From Xylophilus sp. GOD-11R (GTDB lineage: Bacteria > Pseudomonadota > Gammaproteobacteria > Burkholderiales > Burkholderiaceae_C), in the NCBI RefSeq assembly GCF_033546935.1, contig NZ_CP137854.1, forward strand, positions 3,162,001 through 3,226,000: a stretch of DNA of 64,000 nt, given 5' to 3'. The stretch's first letter is position 1, and every line of letters begins with the position of its first letter. Below the pieces are notes generated by a model. It was given only the letters and a program-made list of their open reading frames with translations. It was not told the DNA's origin and did not search any database. The position numbers and the translations under genes are program-made. Below are positions 32,612 to 43,988 of the stretch, piece after piece.

Positions 32612-33306
32612 CCCAGCACCAGCCGGTACCCCACCGCGTTCTCCGTCAGCAGAAAACGCGGCTGCGCCGGGTCGTCTTCGAGCTTGCGCCGCAGGTTGCC
32701 CATGTAGATGCGGGTGTAGTGGCTCTGCTCCACCGCCGCCGGCCCCCACACCGCCAGCAGCAGCTGCCGGTGCGTCATCACCCGGCCGGCATGCGCCAGC
32801 AGCGTGGCCAGCAGGTTCCATTCGCGGGGCGTGAGGTGCACTTCCTGGCCGGCCTTGCGCACCAGCCGGGCGGCCCGGTCGACTTCCACCGTGCCGAAGC
32901 GCACCGGCGTGTCTGCCGCCTCGGCCGATGCGCCGGCGCCGCGGTGCTTGCGCTGGCTGGCGCGCACCCGCGCCATCAGCTCGCCCACGCCGAAGGGCTT
33001 GGTGAGGTAATCGTCGGCGCCGGCGTCGAGCGCGCGGATCTTCATGTCCTCGTCCGAGCGTGCCGACAGCACGATGATCGGCACGTCCGACCAGCTGCGC
33101 ACCGAGCGGATGACCTCGGTGCCGTCGCCGTCGGGCAGGCCCAGGTCGAGCAGGATCAGCTGCGGCTGCCGGGTGCCGGCCTCCACCGTGCCGCGCTGCA
33201 CCGAGTCGGCCGGCCAGACCTTCCAGCCCTCGTGCTCGAGTGCCGCGCAGACGAACTGGCGGATATGCGCCTCGTCCTCGATGACCACCGCGACGGATCC
33301 CTGCAT
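32608..33306 (-). CDS. kdpE: KdpE response regulator (OmpR family)
   Basis: 232 residues. Receiver domain with acidic residues VVIEDEAHI, phospho-acceptor in LILLDLGLPDGDG, and the lysine in YLTKPFGVGE. A winged-helix DNA-binding domain follows, with HLTPREWNLLATLLAHAGRV and HYTRIYMGNLRRKLE. It activates kdpFABC when phosphorylated by KdpD. It is the last gene of the minus-strand run kdpF-A-B-C-orf-E, separated from the small hypothetical gene by 16 bp. KdpD is thus transcribed independently of its partner. Confidence 0.94.
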   Translation of the reverse strand: MQGSVAVVIEDEAHIRQFVCAALEHEGWKVWPADSVQRGTVEAGTRQPQLILLDLGLPDGDGTEVIRSVRSWSDVPIIVLSARSDEDMKIRALDAGADDYLTKPFGVGELMARVRASQRKHRGAGASAEAADTPVRFGTVEVDRAARLVRKAGQEVHLTPREWNLLATLLAHAGRVMTHRQLLLAVWGPAAVEQSHYTRIYMGNLRRKLEDDPAQPRFLLTENAVGYRLVLG

Positions 33307-33322
33307 GACCTGGTCTTTTCCT

Positions 33323-33643
33323 TCAGCCGTGACGGCTCTGCTGGTAGGACGCCAGGTGATCGGCCCAGGTCGCCGTGCGGCCGAACTCGGCGGCGATCGT
33401 CCGGGTCATCACCTCGTGCATCAAATGTGCGACTTCGCACGCCGGGCATCGTATCTGCAGCCGCACCCGGCCGCCGGACTGCAGCGGAATGCAGCGCAGC
33501 ACGCCGGCGTCGGCGCAGTCGCTGACCGCGTGGCGCACTTCCGCGGCGTCGTGGGTCTCGGCGAGCACGTCGATCACCACGAAAGGCGTGGCACAGGTCG
33601 ATCGACGGGAAGCGGCGGCGTGGGGATAGGCGGCGTAGGCCAT
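33323..33643 (-). CDS. hypothetical protein inside the kdp operon
   Basis: 106 residues with no recognised family. It lies between kdpC (1 bp upstream) and kdpE (16 bp downstream) on the same strand, so it is surely co-transcribed. The pattern FVVIDVLAETHDAAEVRHAV, then GVLRCIPLQSGGRVRLQI, then HLMHEVMTRTIAAEFGR suggests a small alternating strand-helix fold, perhaps ACT-like, but this is only a guess. Two CxxC-like cysteines occur (RCPAC). There is no membrane segment or signal. Position suggests a modifier of Kdp assembly or signalling. Confidence 0.7.
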   Translation of the reverse strand: MAYAAYPHAAASRRSTCATPFVVIDVLAETHDAAEVRHAVSDCADAGVLRCIPLQSGGRVRLQIRCPACEVAHLMHEVMTRTIAAEFGRTATWADHLASYQQSRHG

Positions 33644-33644
33644 G

Positions 33645-34217
33645 TTATTTCGCAGCCTCCAGCGAAAGATTGAGCGCCAGCACGTTCACCCGTGCCTCGC
33701 CGAACCAGCCCATGACCGGACGCTCGGTGTGCCGCTCGACCAGCCGGCGCACCGTCTGCGGCGGCAGTCGGCGCGCCCGCGCGACCCGCTCCGCCTGGTA
33801 GGCGGCCGCCGCCGGGCTGATGTGCGGATCGAGCCCGCTGGCCGAGGCGGTCACCAGGTCCACCGGCACCGGCGCAACGTTGCCCGGGTCGGCCGCCCGC
33901 AGCGCCGCGACCCGGGCCTTGACCGCGTCGGCCAGCGCAGGATTCAGCGGCCCCTGATTAGAGCCGCTGGAGGCCTGGGCGTTGTAGGCCATGGGCGCGG
34001 TGGCAGACGGCCGGCCCCAGAAGTGCCCGGGGTCGGCGAAGGCCTGGCCGATGAGCGCGGAGCCGACGGTCTTGCCGTCGCGCACGACCAGGCTGCCCCG
34101 GGCCTTCTCGGGAAACAGCGCCTGCGCCGCGCCGGTCACGGCCAGCGGATAGACCGCGCCGGCCAGCACGGTGAGTGCGGTGAACAGCACCAGGGTGGGA
34201 CGAACGATGGAAGTCAT
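33645..34217 (-). CDS. kdpC: KdpC, potassium-transporting ATPase subunit C
   Basis: 190 residues. A single N-terminal membrane helix ([20 protein letters not shown]) anchors a periplasmic domain containing [27 protein letters not shown] and [20 protein letters not shown], all standard KdpC blocks. The subunit is needed for assembly and nucleotide affinity of the KdpFABC pump. It lies 10 bp after kdpB and ends 1 bp before the hypothetical gene. Confidence 0.95.
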   Translation of the reverse strand: MTSIVRPTLVLFTALTVLAGAVYPLAVTGAAQALFPEKARGSLVVRDGKTVGSALIGQAFADPGHFWGRPSATAPMAYNAQASSGSNQGPLNPALADAVKARVAALRAADPGNVAPVPVDLVTASASGLDPHISPAAAAYQAERVARARRLPPQTVRRLVERHTERPVMGWFGEARVNVLALNLSLEAAK

Positions 34218-34227
34218 GGCGGATTCC

Positions 34228-36318
34228 TCAAACCAGGCCGCAGGCGACCAGCAGCAGGTCGATGGCCTTGATGCCGATGAAGGGAACGATCAGGCCGCCC
34301 AGGCCGTAGAGGGCCAGGTTGCGGCGCAGCAGCGCGGCGGCGCCGACGGCGCGGTAGGCCACGCCTTGGAGGGCCAGCGGAATCAGCACCACGATGATTA
34401 GCGCGTTGAAGATCACCGCCGACAGAATGGCCGACGACGGGCTGCCGAGGCGCATCACGTCGAGCGCGCCGAGCTGCGGATAGGTCGACACGAAGATCGC
34501 CGGAATGATCGCGAAGTACTTGGCCACGTCGTTGGCGATGGAGAAGGTGGTGAGCGAGCCCCGCGTCATGAGCAGCGCCTTGCCGGTCTCCACGATCTCC
34601 AGCAGCTTGGTCGGGTTGGAGTCCAGGTCGACCATGTTGCCGGCCTCCTTGGCCGCCTGGGTGCCCGAATTCATCGCCACCGCCACGTCGGCCTGGGCCA
34701 GCGCGGGTGCGTCATTGGTGCCGTCGCCGGTCATGGCCACCAGCCGGCCCTCGGACTGGTAGCGGCGGATCAGCGCCAGCTTGTCCTCGGGCGTTGCCTC
34801 GGCCAGGAAGTCGTCCACGCCGGCCTCGGCGGCGATCGCCGCGGCGGTGAGCTGGTTGTCGCCGGTGATCATCACCGTCTGGATGCCCATGCGGCGCAGC
34901 TCCCCGAAGCGCTCCTGGATGCCGGCCTTGACGATGTCCTTGAGCTCGACGATGCCCACCACCGTGGCGCCGTCGGCCACCGCCAGCGGCGTGCCGCCCC
35001 GGCGCGAGATCTCGTCGGCCGCGCGGGTCAGCTCCACCGGCAGATGGCCGCCGATGGCCTCGACATGGCGGCGTACCGCTTCCACGGCGCCCTTGCGCAG
35101 GGTGCGGGCGGGGTCGCTGGCGGTGGCTGCCAGGTCCATGCCGCTCATGCGCGTCTGGGCGGTGAAGGGCACGGCCTGGGAGCCTGCCGGTGCAGCCGGC
35201 GCCGAGAAGCCGAGCCGTGCGGCCAGCGCGACGATGCTGCGGCCTTCGGGCGTTTCGTCGGCGGCCGAGGCCAGCGCTGCCGTGGCGGCCACTGCGCGCT
35301 CGGTCAGGCCGGGTGCGGCGGTGAACGATGCCGCCTGGCGGTTGCCATGGGTGATGGTGCCGGTCTTGTCGAGCAGCAGCACGTCGACGTCGCCGGCGGC
35401 TTCGACCGCGCGGCCCGAGGTGGCGATCACGTTGGCCTGCATCATGCGGCTCATGCCGGCCACGCCCACGGCCGAGAGCAGCCCGCCGATGGTGGTGGGA
35501 ATCAGGCAGACGAGCAGCGCCACCAGCGCGGTCAGGCTCACCACCGTGCCGGCGCCGGCCGCCTGCACGCTGAAGATGGAATACGGCAGCAGCGTGGCCG
35601 TGACGCCCAGAAACACGATGGTCAGCGCCACCAGCAGGATGGTCAGCGCGATCTCGTTGGGCGTCTTGCTGCGCTTGGCGCCTTCGACCATGCCGATCAT
35701 GCGGTCGAGAAACGATTCGCCCGGGTTGACCGTGATGCGCACCACCAGCCAGTCCGACAGCACCCGGGTGCCGCCGGTCACCGAGGAGAAGTCGCCGCCG
35801 GATTCGCGCACCACCGGCGCCGATTCGCCGGTGATCGCGCTCTCGTCGACCGAGGCGACGCCTTCGATGACCTCGCCGTCGAGCGGAATCAGGTCTTGTG
35901 CGTCGACCAACACGACGTCGCCCCTGCGCAGGTTCTCGGCCTGCTCGGGGGTCCACTCGGCACCGTGCACCGGGTATTTGAGCTTCTTGGCCCAGGTCGA
36001 TTTCTTCAAGCCCTTGAGCGAAGCGGCCTGAGCCTTGCTCCGGCCCTCGGCCAGCGCCTCCGCGAAGTTGGCGAAAAGTACGGTGAACCACAGCCAGACG
36101 GCCACCGACAGCACGAACCACGGCGCCGACGCCACGTCGGCCGGCGCCTGCAAGGCATGCACCCACAGGAAGGTGGTGAGGATGCTGCCGACATACACGA
36201 CGAACATCACCGGATTGCGCCACTGCACCCGCGGATCGAGCTTCTTGAAGGCGTCGCGCAAAGCCGGCACGACCAGGGCGCGGTCGAGCAGCGCCAGCGT
36301 TGGGGAAGCGGTTTTCAT
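34228..36318 (-). CDS. kdpB: KdpB, P-type ATPase catalytic subunit
   Basis: 696 residues from ATG at 36318, which overlaps the kdpA stop by ATGA. P-type motifs: [20 protein letters not shown] (actuator TGES), [13 protein letters not shown] (phosphorylated Asp in DKTGT), and [20 protein letters not shown] (hinge). It hydrolyses ATP to drive potassium through KdpA. A much longer open frame extends upstream to 37938, but that part is kdpA read in another frame. Confidence 0.96.
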   Translation of the reverse strand: MKTASPTLALLDRALVVPALRDAFKKLDPRVQWRNPVMFVVYVGSILTTFLWVHALQAPADVASAPWFVLSVAVWLWFTVLFANFAEALAEGRSKAQAASLKGLKKSTWAKKLKYPVHGAEWTPEQAENLRRGDVVLVDAQDLIPLDGEVIEGVASVDESAITGESAPVVRESGGDFSSVTGGTRVLSDWLVVRITVNPGESFLDRMIGMVEGAKRSKTPNEIALTILLVALTIVFLGVTATLLPYSIFSVQAAGAGTVVSLTALVALLVCLIPTTIGGLLSAVGVAGMSRMMQANVIATSGRAVEAAGDVDVLLLDKTGTITHGNRQAASFTAAPGLTERAVAATAALASAADETPEGRSIVALAARLGFSAPAAPAGSQAVPFTAQTRMSGMDLAATASDPARTLRKGAVEAVRRHVEAIGGHLPVELTRAADEISRRGGTPLAVADGATVVGIVELKDIVKAGIQERFGELRRMGIQTVMITGDNQLTAAAIAAEAGVDDFLAEATPEDKLALIRRYQSEGRLVAMTGDGTNDAPALAQADVAVAMNSGTQAAKEAGNMVDLDSNPTKLLEIVETGKALLMTRGSLTTFSIANDVAKYFAIIPAIFVSTYPQLGALDVMRLGSPSSAILSAVIFNALIIVVLIPLALQGVAYRAVGAAALLRRNLALYGLGGLIVPFIGIKAIDLLLVACGLV

Positions 36319-38114
36319 GATTGTTTCCAGAGCATCAGGTGCTCGACCACCGGGCCCAGCGCCAGGGCGGGCACATAGTTCAGCAGGCCGACCAGCAGCA
36401 CGGTGCCGATCAGCAAGACGACGAAAAGCGGACCGTGCGTCGGCATGGTTCCGGCATTGGCCGGCAGGCGGTTCTTGCTGGCGAGCGCCCCCGCGATGCC
36501 CAGCACCGGCACGATCACGCCGAATCGGCCGAACCAGATGGCGATGGCCAGCAGCGTGTTGTAGAAGGGCGTGTTGGCCGACAGTCCGGCGAAGGCGCTG
36601 CCGTTGTTGTTGGCCGCCGAGGTCAGCGCGTAGAGCACTTCCGAGAAACCGTGCGCGCCCGGGTTGGCCACGCCGGCGCGGCCGGCATCGGCCATCACCG
36701 CGACGGCGGTGCCCACCAGCACCAGCAGCGGCGTGACCAGGATGGCGATGGAGACGAGCTTCATCTCGTGCGCCTCGATCTTCTTGCCCAGGTACTCCGG
36801 CGTGCGGCCGATCATCAGCCCGGCGATGAACACCGCCAGCATGGCGAACACCAGCATGCCGTAGAGGCCGGTGCCGACGCCGCCGAAGACCACCTCGCCG
36901 AGCTGCATCAGCACCAGCGGCACCAGACCGCCGAGCGGTGTCAGGGAATCGTGCATGGCGTTCACCGCACCGCAGGAAGCGGCGGTGGTGATGGCCGCGA
37001 ACAGCGCCGACGCGTCGATGCCGAAGCGCACTTCCTTGCCTTCCATGTTGCCGCCGGCCTGCAAGGCGCCGGCCGCCTGGTCTACGCCGAGCGAGGCGAA
37101 GACGGGGTTGCCCGCCTGCTCCGCCGGGATCACCGCCACCACCGCCGCCACGAACAGCACCGTCATCGCGGCCAGCACCGCCCAGCCCTGGCGGCGGTCG
37201 CCGACCACGCGGCCGAAGGCCAGGCACAGCGCCGCCGGAATCAGGAATATGGCCAGCATCTCCAGCAGGTTGCTGATGGCGGTCGGGTTCTCGAACGGGT
37301 GGGCTGAGTTGGCATTGAAGAAGCCGCCGCCGTTGGTGCCCAGCATCTTGATCGCCTCCTGCGAGGCGACCGGACCCATGGCGATGGTCTGGGTGGCGCC
37401 GCTCCTCGCCTCGGTCACCGGCGCACCGGCCGCATCGACCACCGGCTTGCCCTCGGCATCGAGCTTCGGCGCCTGCCAGGTCTGGCTTTCCAGGGTGTCG
37501 ACGGTGCGGGCGGGCTGGAAATTCTGGATCACGCCCTGCCCTGCCAGCGCCACGGCCAGCACCAGCGACAGCGGTACCAGCAGCCAGGCGGTGATGCGGG
37601 TGATGTCGACCCAGAAATTGCCGACGCGGCCCGTGGAGCGAGCGGCGAAGCCCCGGAACAGCGCGAACACCACCGCGATGCCGGTGGCCGCCGAGAAGAA
37701 ATTCTGCCCGGCCAGCGCCACCATCTGGGTCAGGTGCGACATCGTCGCCTCGCCGGCATAGCCCTGCCAGTTGGTGTTGGCCACGAAGCTGATCGCGGTG
37801 TTGAAGGCCGAGTCCGGCGACACCGCGGCCATGCCGTCGGCGTTGAGCGGCAACCAGGCCTGCAGCCGCTGCACCGCATAGACGAAGAAGGCGCCGGCGA
37901 CGTTGAACGCCAGCAGCGCCAGGGCGTAGGGCTTCCATCCACCGTCGGCGCCGGGCGCCACGCCCGCCAGGCGCAGCAGGGCCGATTCGGCGGAATGCAT
38001 CCAGCGCGGATGGGTGCCGTCGCAGAGCGCGGCCATGTAGCGCCCGACCGGCCAGGCGAGCAACGCCAGGGCCAGCAGAAAGACGATCAGCAGGGTCCAG
38101 GCCGAGGTGTCCAT
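36315..38114 (-). CDS. kdpA: KdpA, potassium-binding subunit
   Basis: 599 residues with about ten membrane helices. Selectivity-filter-type loops are recognisable: [53 protein letters not shown] and [20 protein letters not shown]. The KdpA-typical cytosolic segment [16 protein letters not shown] is present. It forms the channel-like high-affinity potassium path in the inner membrane. It lies one base after the kdpF stop. Confidence 0.96.
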   Translation of the reverse strand: MDTSAWTLLIVFLLALALLAWPVGRYMAALCDGTHPRWMHSAESALLRLAGVAPGADGGWKPYALALLAFNVAGAFFVYAVQRLQAWLPLNADGMAAVSPDSAFNTAISFVANTNWQGYAGEATMSHLTQMVALAGQNFFSAATGIAVVFALFRGFAARSTGRVGNFWVDITRITAWLLVPLSLVLAVALAGQGVIQNFQPARTVDTLESQTWQAPKLDAEGKPVVDAAGAPVTEARSGATQTIAMGPVASQEAIKMLGTNGGGFFNANSAHPFENPTAISNLLEMLAIFLIPAALCLAFGRVVGDRRQGWAVLAAMTVLFVAAVVAVIPAEQAGNPVFASLGVDQAAGALQAGGNMEGKEVRFGIDASALFAAITTAASCGAVNAMHDSLTPLGGLVPLVLMQLGEVVFGGVGTGLYGMLVFAMLAVFIAGLMIGRTPEYLGKKIEAHEMKLVSIAILVTPLLVLVGTAVAVMADAGRAGVANPGAHGFSEVLYALTSAANNNGSAFAGLSANTPFYNTLLAIAIWFGRFGVIVPVLGIAGALASKNRLPANAGTMPTHGPLFVVLLIGTVLLVGLLNYVPALALGPVVEHLMLWKQS

Positions 38115-38115
38115 G

Positions 38116-38214
38116 TCAGAACTCCTCGGCGCGCAACAGCGCCCAGACCAGGTAGACGAAGAGCAGCGCGACCAGCAGGCCGGCGCCGCCGTAGAGGACT
38201 TCGGTGGCGATCAC
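38116..38214 (-). CDS. kdpF: KdpF, small membrane subunit
   Basis: 32 residues from a GTG start: one membrane helix, [20 protein letters not shown], followed by AEEF. Size, composition and position directly before kdpA fit KdpF, which stabilises the pump. GGGAG lies 8 nt before the GTG. Its start codon overlaps the stop of the next upstream small gene (GTGA), so the two are translationally coupled. Confidence 0.85.
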   Translation of the reverse strand: MIATEVLYGGAGLLVALLFVYLVWALLRAEEF

Positions 38215-38327
38215 GACCGGTCTCCCTGCTGTGGGGCGGTGCGTGGCCGCAAGCGGTCCAGGCCAATGACGAGGGCCGCGACAGCGGCCCAGAAGACGGC
38301 GATGCCGCCGAGATAAACGAGGTCCAT
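38211..38327 (-). CDS. 38-residue membrane protein upstream of kdpF
   Basis: ATG at 38327 follows AGGAG with 6-nt spacing. The product MDLVYLGGIAVFWAAVAALV, then IGLDRLRPR and a polar tail, is a single membrane helix with positive residues on the exit side. The stop overlaps the kdpF GTG start. Ribosome site and coupling argue for a real gene. No family is recognised. It may be an extra small subunit or a translational coupler for kdpF. Confidence 0.72.
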   Translation of the reverse strand: MDLVYLGGIAVFWAAVAALVIGLDRLRPRTAPQQGDRS

Positions 38328-38379
38328 GACGACTCCTGCGAACGATGGCTCGAGCGTAGGAAAGCCGGCATAAAAGAGC

Positions 38380-38410
38380 CGTCAAGAACGACGGCCCGGC
38401 TATAAAGAAT

Positions 38411-38418
<8 letters not shown>
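38380..38418 (-). promoter_or_regulatory. candidate KdpE-binding region of the kdp promoter
   Basis: On the plus strand ATAAAG occurs at 38402 and 38413 (11 bp apart) and ATAAAA at 38380 (22 bp earlier), giving AT-rich direct repeats on one helix face, as OmpR-type regulators prefer. On the minus strand TTGACG at 38390-38395 could be a -35 box. The region lies 50-90 bp before the first kdp start codon and overlaps the end of the sigma-54 regulator gene. Confidence 0.5.
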
Positions 38419-40342
<1,924 letters not shown>

Positions 40343-40345
<3 letters not shown>

Positions 40346-40413
40346 GTCGCTTTTCTTGTCTCTGGAATGCCGATGTCGCGCGGTGAAACATTATTGGTTC
40401 GCGATGCGACATC
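40343..40413. promoter_or_regulatory. candidate enhancer sites for the PrpR-type activator
   Basis: The motif ATGTCGC occurs at 40344-40350 and 40373-40379, and inverted as GCGACAT at 40406-40412. GATGTCGC and GCGACATC form an 8-bp inverted repeat 26 bp apart. The inverted pair lies 63-104 bp upstream of the sigma-54 promoter at 40476, suitable for activator binding. Confidence 0.5.
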
Positions 40414-40475
40414 CGTCTGTCCGGGCCGACCCTGACAGGGTCAAGCGAATCAAGCACTTGCAAGCGTCTTGCCGG

Positions 40476-40490
40476 TGGCACGTGCCCTGC
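40476..40490 (+). promoter_or_regulatory. sigma-54 (-24/-12) promoter
   Basis: TGGCACGTGCCCTGC matches the -24/-12 consensus TGGCACG-N4-TTGC at every fixed base except one T, with the GG and GC pairs correctly spaced. It lies 66 bp before the GTG start of the first Bug gene and faces the divergent sigma-54 activator gene. Confidence 0.85.
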
Positions 40491-40556
40491 AATGTCTTCG
40501 ATGGTTCCGCGTTGCGACCTCGCTGCGCACATCAGAAAAACCGGAGACAAAGCCAC

Positions 40557-41546
40557 GTGACCCTCATTGCCACCCGCACTCGCCGCCGCCTCCTCGGCGC
40601 GGCCGTCCTCCTGGCCTGCGGCCTGAACGCCGCCCAGGCCCAGTCCGACTATCCCAACAAGCCGATCCGCCTCGTCGTGCCCTTCGCCACCGGCGGCGTC
40701 ACCGACGCCACCGCCCGGATCGTGGCCGAGAAGCTCGGCCAGGCCATCGGCCAGCCGATCGTGGTGGACAACCGCGCGGGCGCCGCCGGCAACATCGGCA
40801 CCCAACAGGTGGCGCAGGCCGAGCCCGACGGCTACACCCTGCTGCTCGGCTACGACGGCACGCTGGTGATCAACCCGAGCGTCTACGCCAAGGTTCCTTT
40901 CGATTCGGTCAAGGACTTCGCGCCGATCGGCAAGATCGGCGACGCGCTGCTGATCGCGGTGATCAACCCCAAGCTGCAGGCGCACAACCTCACCGAATTG
41001 CAGGCCCTGGCGCGCAACACGCAGGGCGGCCTGTCCTACGGCAGCGCCGGCACCGGCAGCACCACCCACCTGGCCGGCGAAATGCTGCGCCAGCGCACCA
41101 ACATGCCGATGACCCACATTCCATACAAGGGCGGCGGCCCGGCGCTCACCGACGTGGTCGGCGGCACGTTGCCCATGACCTTCGCCTCGGTGACCGGTGC
41201 CATGCCTTTCATCAAGGGTGGTCAACTGCGCCCCATCGCCGTCACCTCCCGCCAGCGCGCCCCCGCGCTGCCGGATGTGCCGACCTTCATCGAGCTCGGC
41301 TTGAAGGACTACGAAATCAGTTCCTGGGTCGGTTTCCTGGCGCCCGCCAAGACACCCAAGCCGATCATCGACAAGCTCAACGCCGCCATGCAGAAGGTGC
41401 TGAGCACGCCCGAGATGGTCGAGCGCCTGAGCGCGCTCGGCGTGGTCGCCACTCCTGGCACGCCGGACGCCTACGGAGCGGAGATCGTGCGCGACCTCGC
41501 CAAGAACAGGACGATCGTCAAGGCCGCCAACATCCAGCTCGACTGA
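40557..41546 (+). CDS. Bug/TTT-type substrate-binding protein 1 of the sigma-54 operon
   Basis: 329 residues from a GTG start at 40557, preceded by GGAGA. Signal peptide: RRRLLGAAVLLACGLNAAQA. Mature blocks are those of Bug proteins: YPNKPIRLVVPFATGGVTDA, NRAGAAGNIGTQQVA, DGYTLLLGYDGTLVINPSVY and a C-terminal VVATPGTPDAY. It would bind a di- or tricarboxylate in the periplasm. No TctA/TctB membrane subunits are encoded nearby, so it must use a distant transporter or act in sensing. It is followed after 22 bp by a close paralogue. Confidence 0.92.
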   Translation: MTLIATRTRRRLLGAAVLLACGLNAAQAQSDYPNKPIRLVVPFATGGVTDATARIVAEKLGQAIGQPIVVDNRAGAAGNIGTQQVAQAEPDGYTLLLGYDGTLVINPSVYAKVPFDSVKDFAPIGKIGDALLIAVINPKLQAHNLTELQALARNTQGGLSYGSAGTGSTTHLAGEMLRQRTNMPMTHIPYKGGGPALTDVVGGTLPMTFASVTGAMPFIKGGQLRPIAVTSRQRAPALPDVPTFIELGLKDYEISSWVGFLAPAKTPKPIIDKLNAAMQKVLSTPEMVERLSALGVVATPGTPDAYGAEIVRDLAKNRTIVKAANIQLD

Positions 41547-41568
41547 GCCATTTCCCGGGAGCATCACG

Positions 41569-42585
41569 ATGAAGCGACTCGACACCGCCCCCGCCCGGGG
41601 GTTTTTCGCACCCGACCGGCGCGGCCTTCTGCAGGCCGGCCTTGCATGCGTATGCGCCGCCAGCGGCATCGCCCAGGCGCAGACGCCCTTTCCCTCGCGG
41701 CCGATCCGTCTGGTGGTGCCTTTCGGCACCGGCGGCGTCACCGACACCAGCGCCCGGCTCATCGCCGACAAGCTCGGCCAGGTGCTGGGCCAGCCGGTGG
41801 TGGTGGACAACCGGGCGGGCGCCGCCGGCAACATCGGCACCCAGCAGGTCGCCCAGTCCGACCCCGACGGCTACACCCTGCTGCTCGGCTACGACGGCAC
41901 CATGGTGGTCAACCCGAACGTCTATGCCAAGGTGCCCTTCGACCCGATCAAGGACTTCGCGCCCATCGGCAAGATCGGCAACGCGGTGCTGGTGATCGTG
42001 GTCAACCCGCAGGTGCCGGCGCACAACTTCCAGGAGCTGATGGCCTGGGGCAAGAGCCAGCCCGGCGGCATCTCCTTCGGCACCTCGGGCACCGGCAGCA
42101 CTACGCATCTGGCGGGCGAAAGCCTGAAGCAGCGCACCGGCATTCCACTGGTGCACGTGCCCTACAAGGGTGGCGGCCAGGCGCTGACCGACGTGGTCGG
42201 CGGCGTGTTGCCGATGCTGTTCCCGGCGCTCGCCGGCGCCGCGCCCTTCATCAAGAGCGGCCAGGTGCGCGCCATCGCGGTGTCGTCGGCCGAACGCACG
42301 CCGGCCTTTCCGGAGATACCGACGCTGCTGGAGAGCGGCGTGAAAGACTTCGTCTTCGACTCCTGGGTCGGCCTGCTCGCCCCGGCGAAGACGCCGCGCC
42401 CGGTCGTCGACCGCCTCGACCGCGCTCTGCAGGAAGTGCTGCGCATGCCCGACACCCGCGAGCGCCTGGCCGCCCTCGGTATCGTCGCCACACCCGGCAC
42501 GCCGCAGGAATACGGCCGCCAGATCGCCTACGACCTGGACCGCTATAAGGCGATCGTGAAAACCGCCAACATCCGGATCGACTGA
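41569..42585 (+). CDS. Bug/TTT-type substrate-binding protein 2 of the sigma-54 operon
   Basis: 338 residues, roughly 70 percent identical by eye to the preceding protein over the mature region (NRAGAAGNIGTQQVAQSDPD, GYTLLLGYDGTMVVNPNVYA). The leader contains PDRRGLLQAGLACVCAAS and could be Tat or Sec. The C-terminal half, including the ligand-facing loops, is more divergent than the N-terminal half, which fits duplication followed by ligand specialisation. Its stop TGA shares a base with the ATG of the dehydratase gene. Confidence 0.92.
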   Translation: MKRLDTAPARGFFAPDRRGLLQAGLACVCAASGIAQAQTPFPSRPIRLVVPFGTGGVTDTSARLIADKLGQVLGQPVVVDNRAGAAGNIGTQQVAQSDPDGYTLLLGYDGTMVVNPNVYAKVPFDPIKDFAPIGKIGNAVLVIVVNPQVPAHNFQELMAWGKSQPGGISFGTSGTGSTTHLAGESLKQRTGIPLVHVPYKGGGQALTDVVGGVLPMLFPALAGAAPFIKSGQVRAIAVSSAERTPAFPEIPTLLESGVKDFVFDSWVGLLAPAKTPRPVVDRLDRALQEVLRMPDTRERLAALGIVATPGTPQEYGRQIAYDLDRYKAIVKTANIRID

Positions 42586-43988
42586 TGAGCACGCTGTTCG
42601 ACAAGATCTGGGACGCCCACCGGGTGGCCCGCAACGACGCCGGCGACGAGCTGGTCTACATCGACCGCCACCTGGTGCACGAGGTGTCGAGCCCGCAGGC
42701 CTTCACCGCGCTGGCCGAGGCCGGCCGGGGCATCCGCTCCAACGCGCGGCACATCGCGGTGCAGGACCACAACGTGCCCACCACCGCCGACCGGCTGAGT
42801 TACATCGCCAGCCCCGAGAGCGCGGCGCAGATCGAGGCCCTGCGCGGCAACGCCCGCCGCACCGGCATGCGCCTGCTCGACCTCGACGACGCCCGCCAGG
42901 GCATCGTGCACGTGGTCGCGCCGGAACAGGGCTGGGTGCTGCCCGGCTCCACCGTGGCCTGTGGCGACTCCCACACCGCCACGCTCGGCGCCCTCGGTGC
43001 GCTGGCCTGCGGGGTCGGCACCTCCGAGGTCGAGCACCTGATGAGCACCCAGAGCCTGTGGATGCGCAAGCCGCTCACGCTGGGCATCGAGATCGCCGGC
43101 ACCCTGGGGCCCGGCGTCTACGCCAAGGACCTGGCCCTGGCCGTGATCCACCGCATCGGCACCGGCGGCGGCGTGGGCCATGCCATCGAGTACTACGGCC
43201 CCGCCGTGCGCGCCCTGTCCATCGAGGCGCGGCTGACCCTCTGCAACATGACCATCGAGGCCGGCTCGCGCTTCGGCCTGGTCGCCCCCGACGCCACCAC
43301 CATCGCCTACCTGCGCGAGCGGGTGAAGGGCGCGGCGCGCGAGCACTTCGACGCCGCCGTCGCCGCCTGGGCCCACCTGCACACCGACGACCCGGCCGAC
43401 TACCGCCGCCGCGTCGCCATGGACGCTGCAGCGGTGGTGCCCACCGCCACCTGGGGTACCACGCCTGCCGACAGCGCCGCGCTCACCGGCCGGGTCGGCG
43501 ACGGCACGCCCGCGGGCGACGCCACCGAGCAGGAACGCATCGCCGCCGCCCTGGCCTACATGGGCCTGGAGACCGGCCAGGCGATGTCGTCCGTGCCGAT
43601 CGACATCGCCTTCATCGGCTCCTGCACCAACTCCCGCATCGAAGACCTGCGCGCGGCCGCCGGCATCGTGCGCGGCCAGCGCATCGCCGCCGGGGTGCGC
43701 GGCCTGGTGGTGCCGGGCTCCACCCAGGTCAAGCACGAGGCCGAGGCCGAAGGGCTGGCCCAGGTCTTCGTCGACGCCGGCTTCGAATGGCGCGAATCGG
43801 GCTGCTCGATGTGCATCGGCATGAACGGCGACAGCGTGGGTGCGGGCCAGCGCTGCGCCTCCACCTCCAACCGCAATTTCGAGAACCGCCAGGGCCAGGG
43901 TGGCCGCACCCACCTGCTCAGCCCCGCCGCCGTGGCCGCCTCGGCCCTGCGCGGCCGGCTGACCGACCCGCGCGAGGTGATGGCATGA
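42585..43988 (+). CDS. LeuC/aconitase-family hydro-lyase, large subunit
   Basis: 467 residues. The 4Fe-4S cysteines are visible in AFIGSCTNSRIEDLR and ESGCSMCIGMNGD; the substrate-loop blocks are VACGDSHTATLGALGALACG and GTSEVEHLMSTQSL. With the small subunit encoded next it forms a dehydratase of the isopropylmalate, homoaconitate or dimethylmalate type. Its place in a sigma-54 catabolic operon next to a C-C lyase argues against leucine synthesis. The exact acid is unknown: citraconate, methylitaconate/dimethylmalate and methylaconitate are candidates. Overlaps the next gene by ATGA. Confidence 0.9.
   Translation: MSTLFDKIWDAHRVARNDAGDELVYIDRHLVHEVSSPQAFTALAEAGRGIRSNARHIAVQDHNVPTTADRLSYIASPESAAQIEALRGNARRTGMRLLDLDDARQGIVHVVAPEQGWVLPGSTVACGDSHTATLGALGALACGVGTSEVEHLMSTQSLWMRKPLTLGIEIAGTLGPGVYAKDLALAVIHRIGTGGGVGHAIEYYGPAVRALSIEARLTLCNMTIEAGSRFGLVAPDATTIAYLRERVKGAAREHFDAAVAAWAHLHTDDPADYRRRVAMDAAAVVPTATWGTTPADSAALTGRVGDGTPAGDATEQERIAAALAYMGLETGQAMSSVPIDIAFIGSCTNSRIEDLRAAAGIVRGQRIAAGVRGLVVPGSTQVKHEAEAEGLAQVFVDAGFEWRESGCSMCIGMNGDSVGAGQRCASTSNRNFENRQGQGGRTHLLSPAAVAASALRGRLTDPREVMA

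Noticed and set aside
36319..37938. Very long minus-strand frame (1236 residues) that seems to extend kdpB upstream
   Set aside because: The upstream part overlaps kdpA in a shifted frame and has no domain; kdpB starts at 36318 with an ATGA overlap and the usual N terminus.
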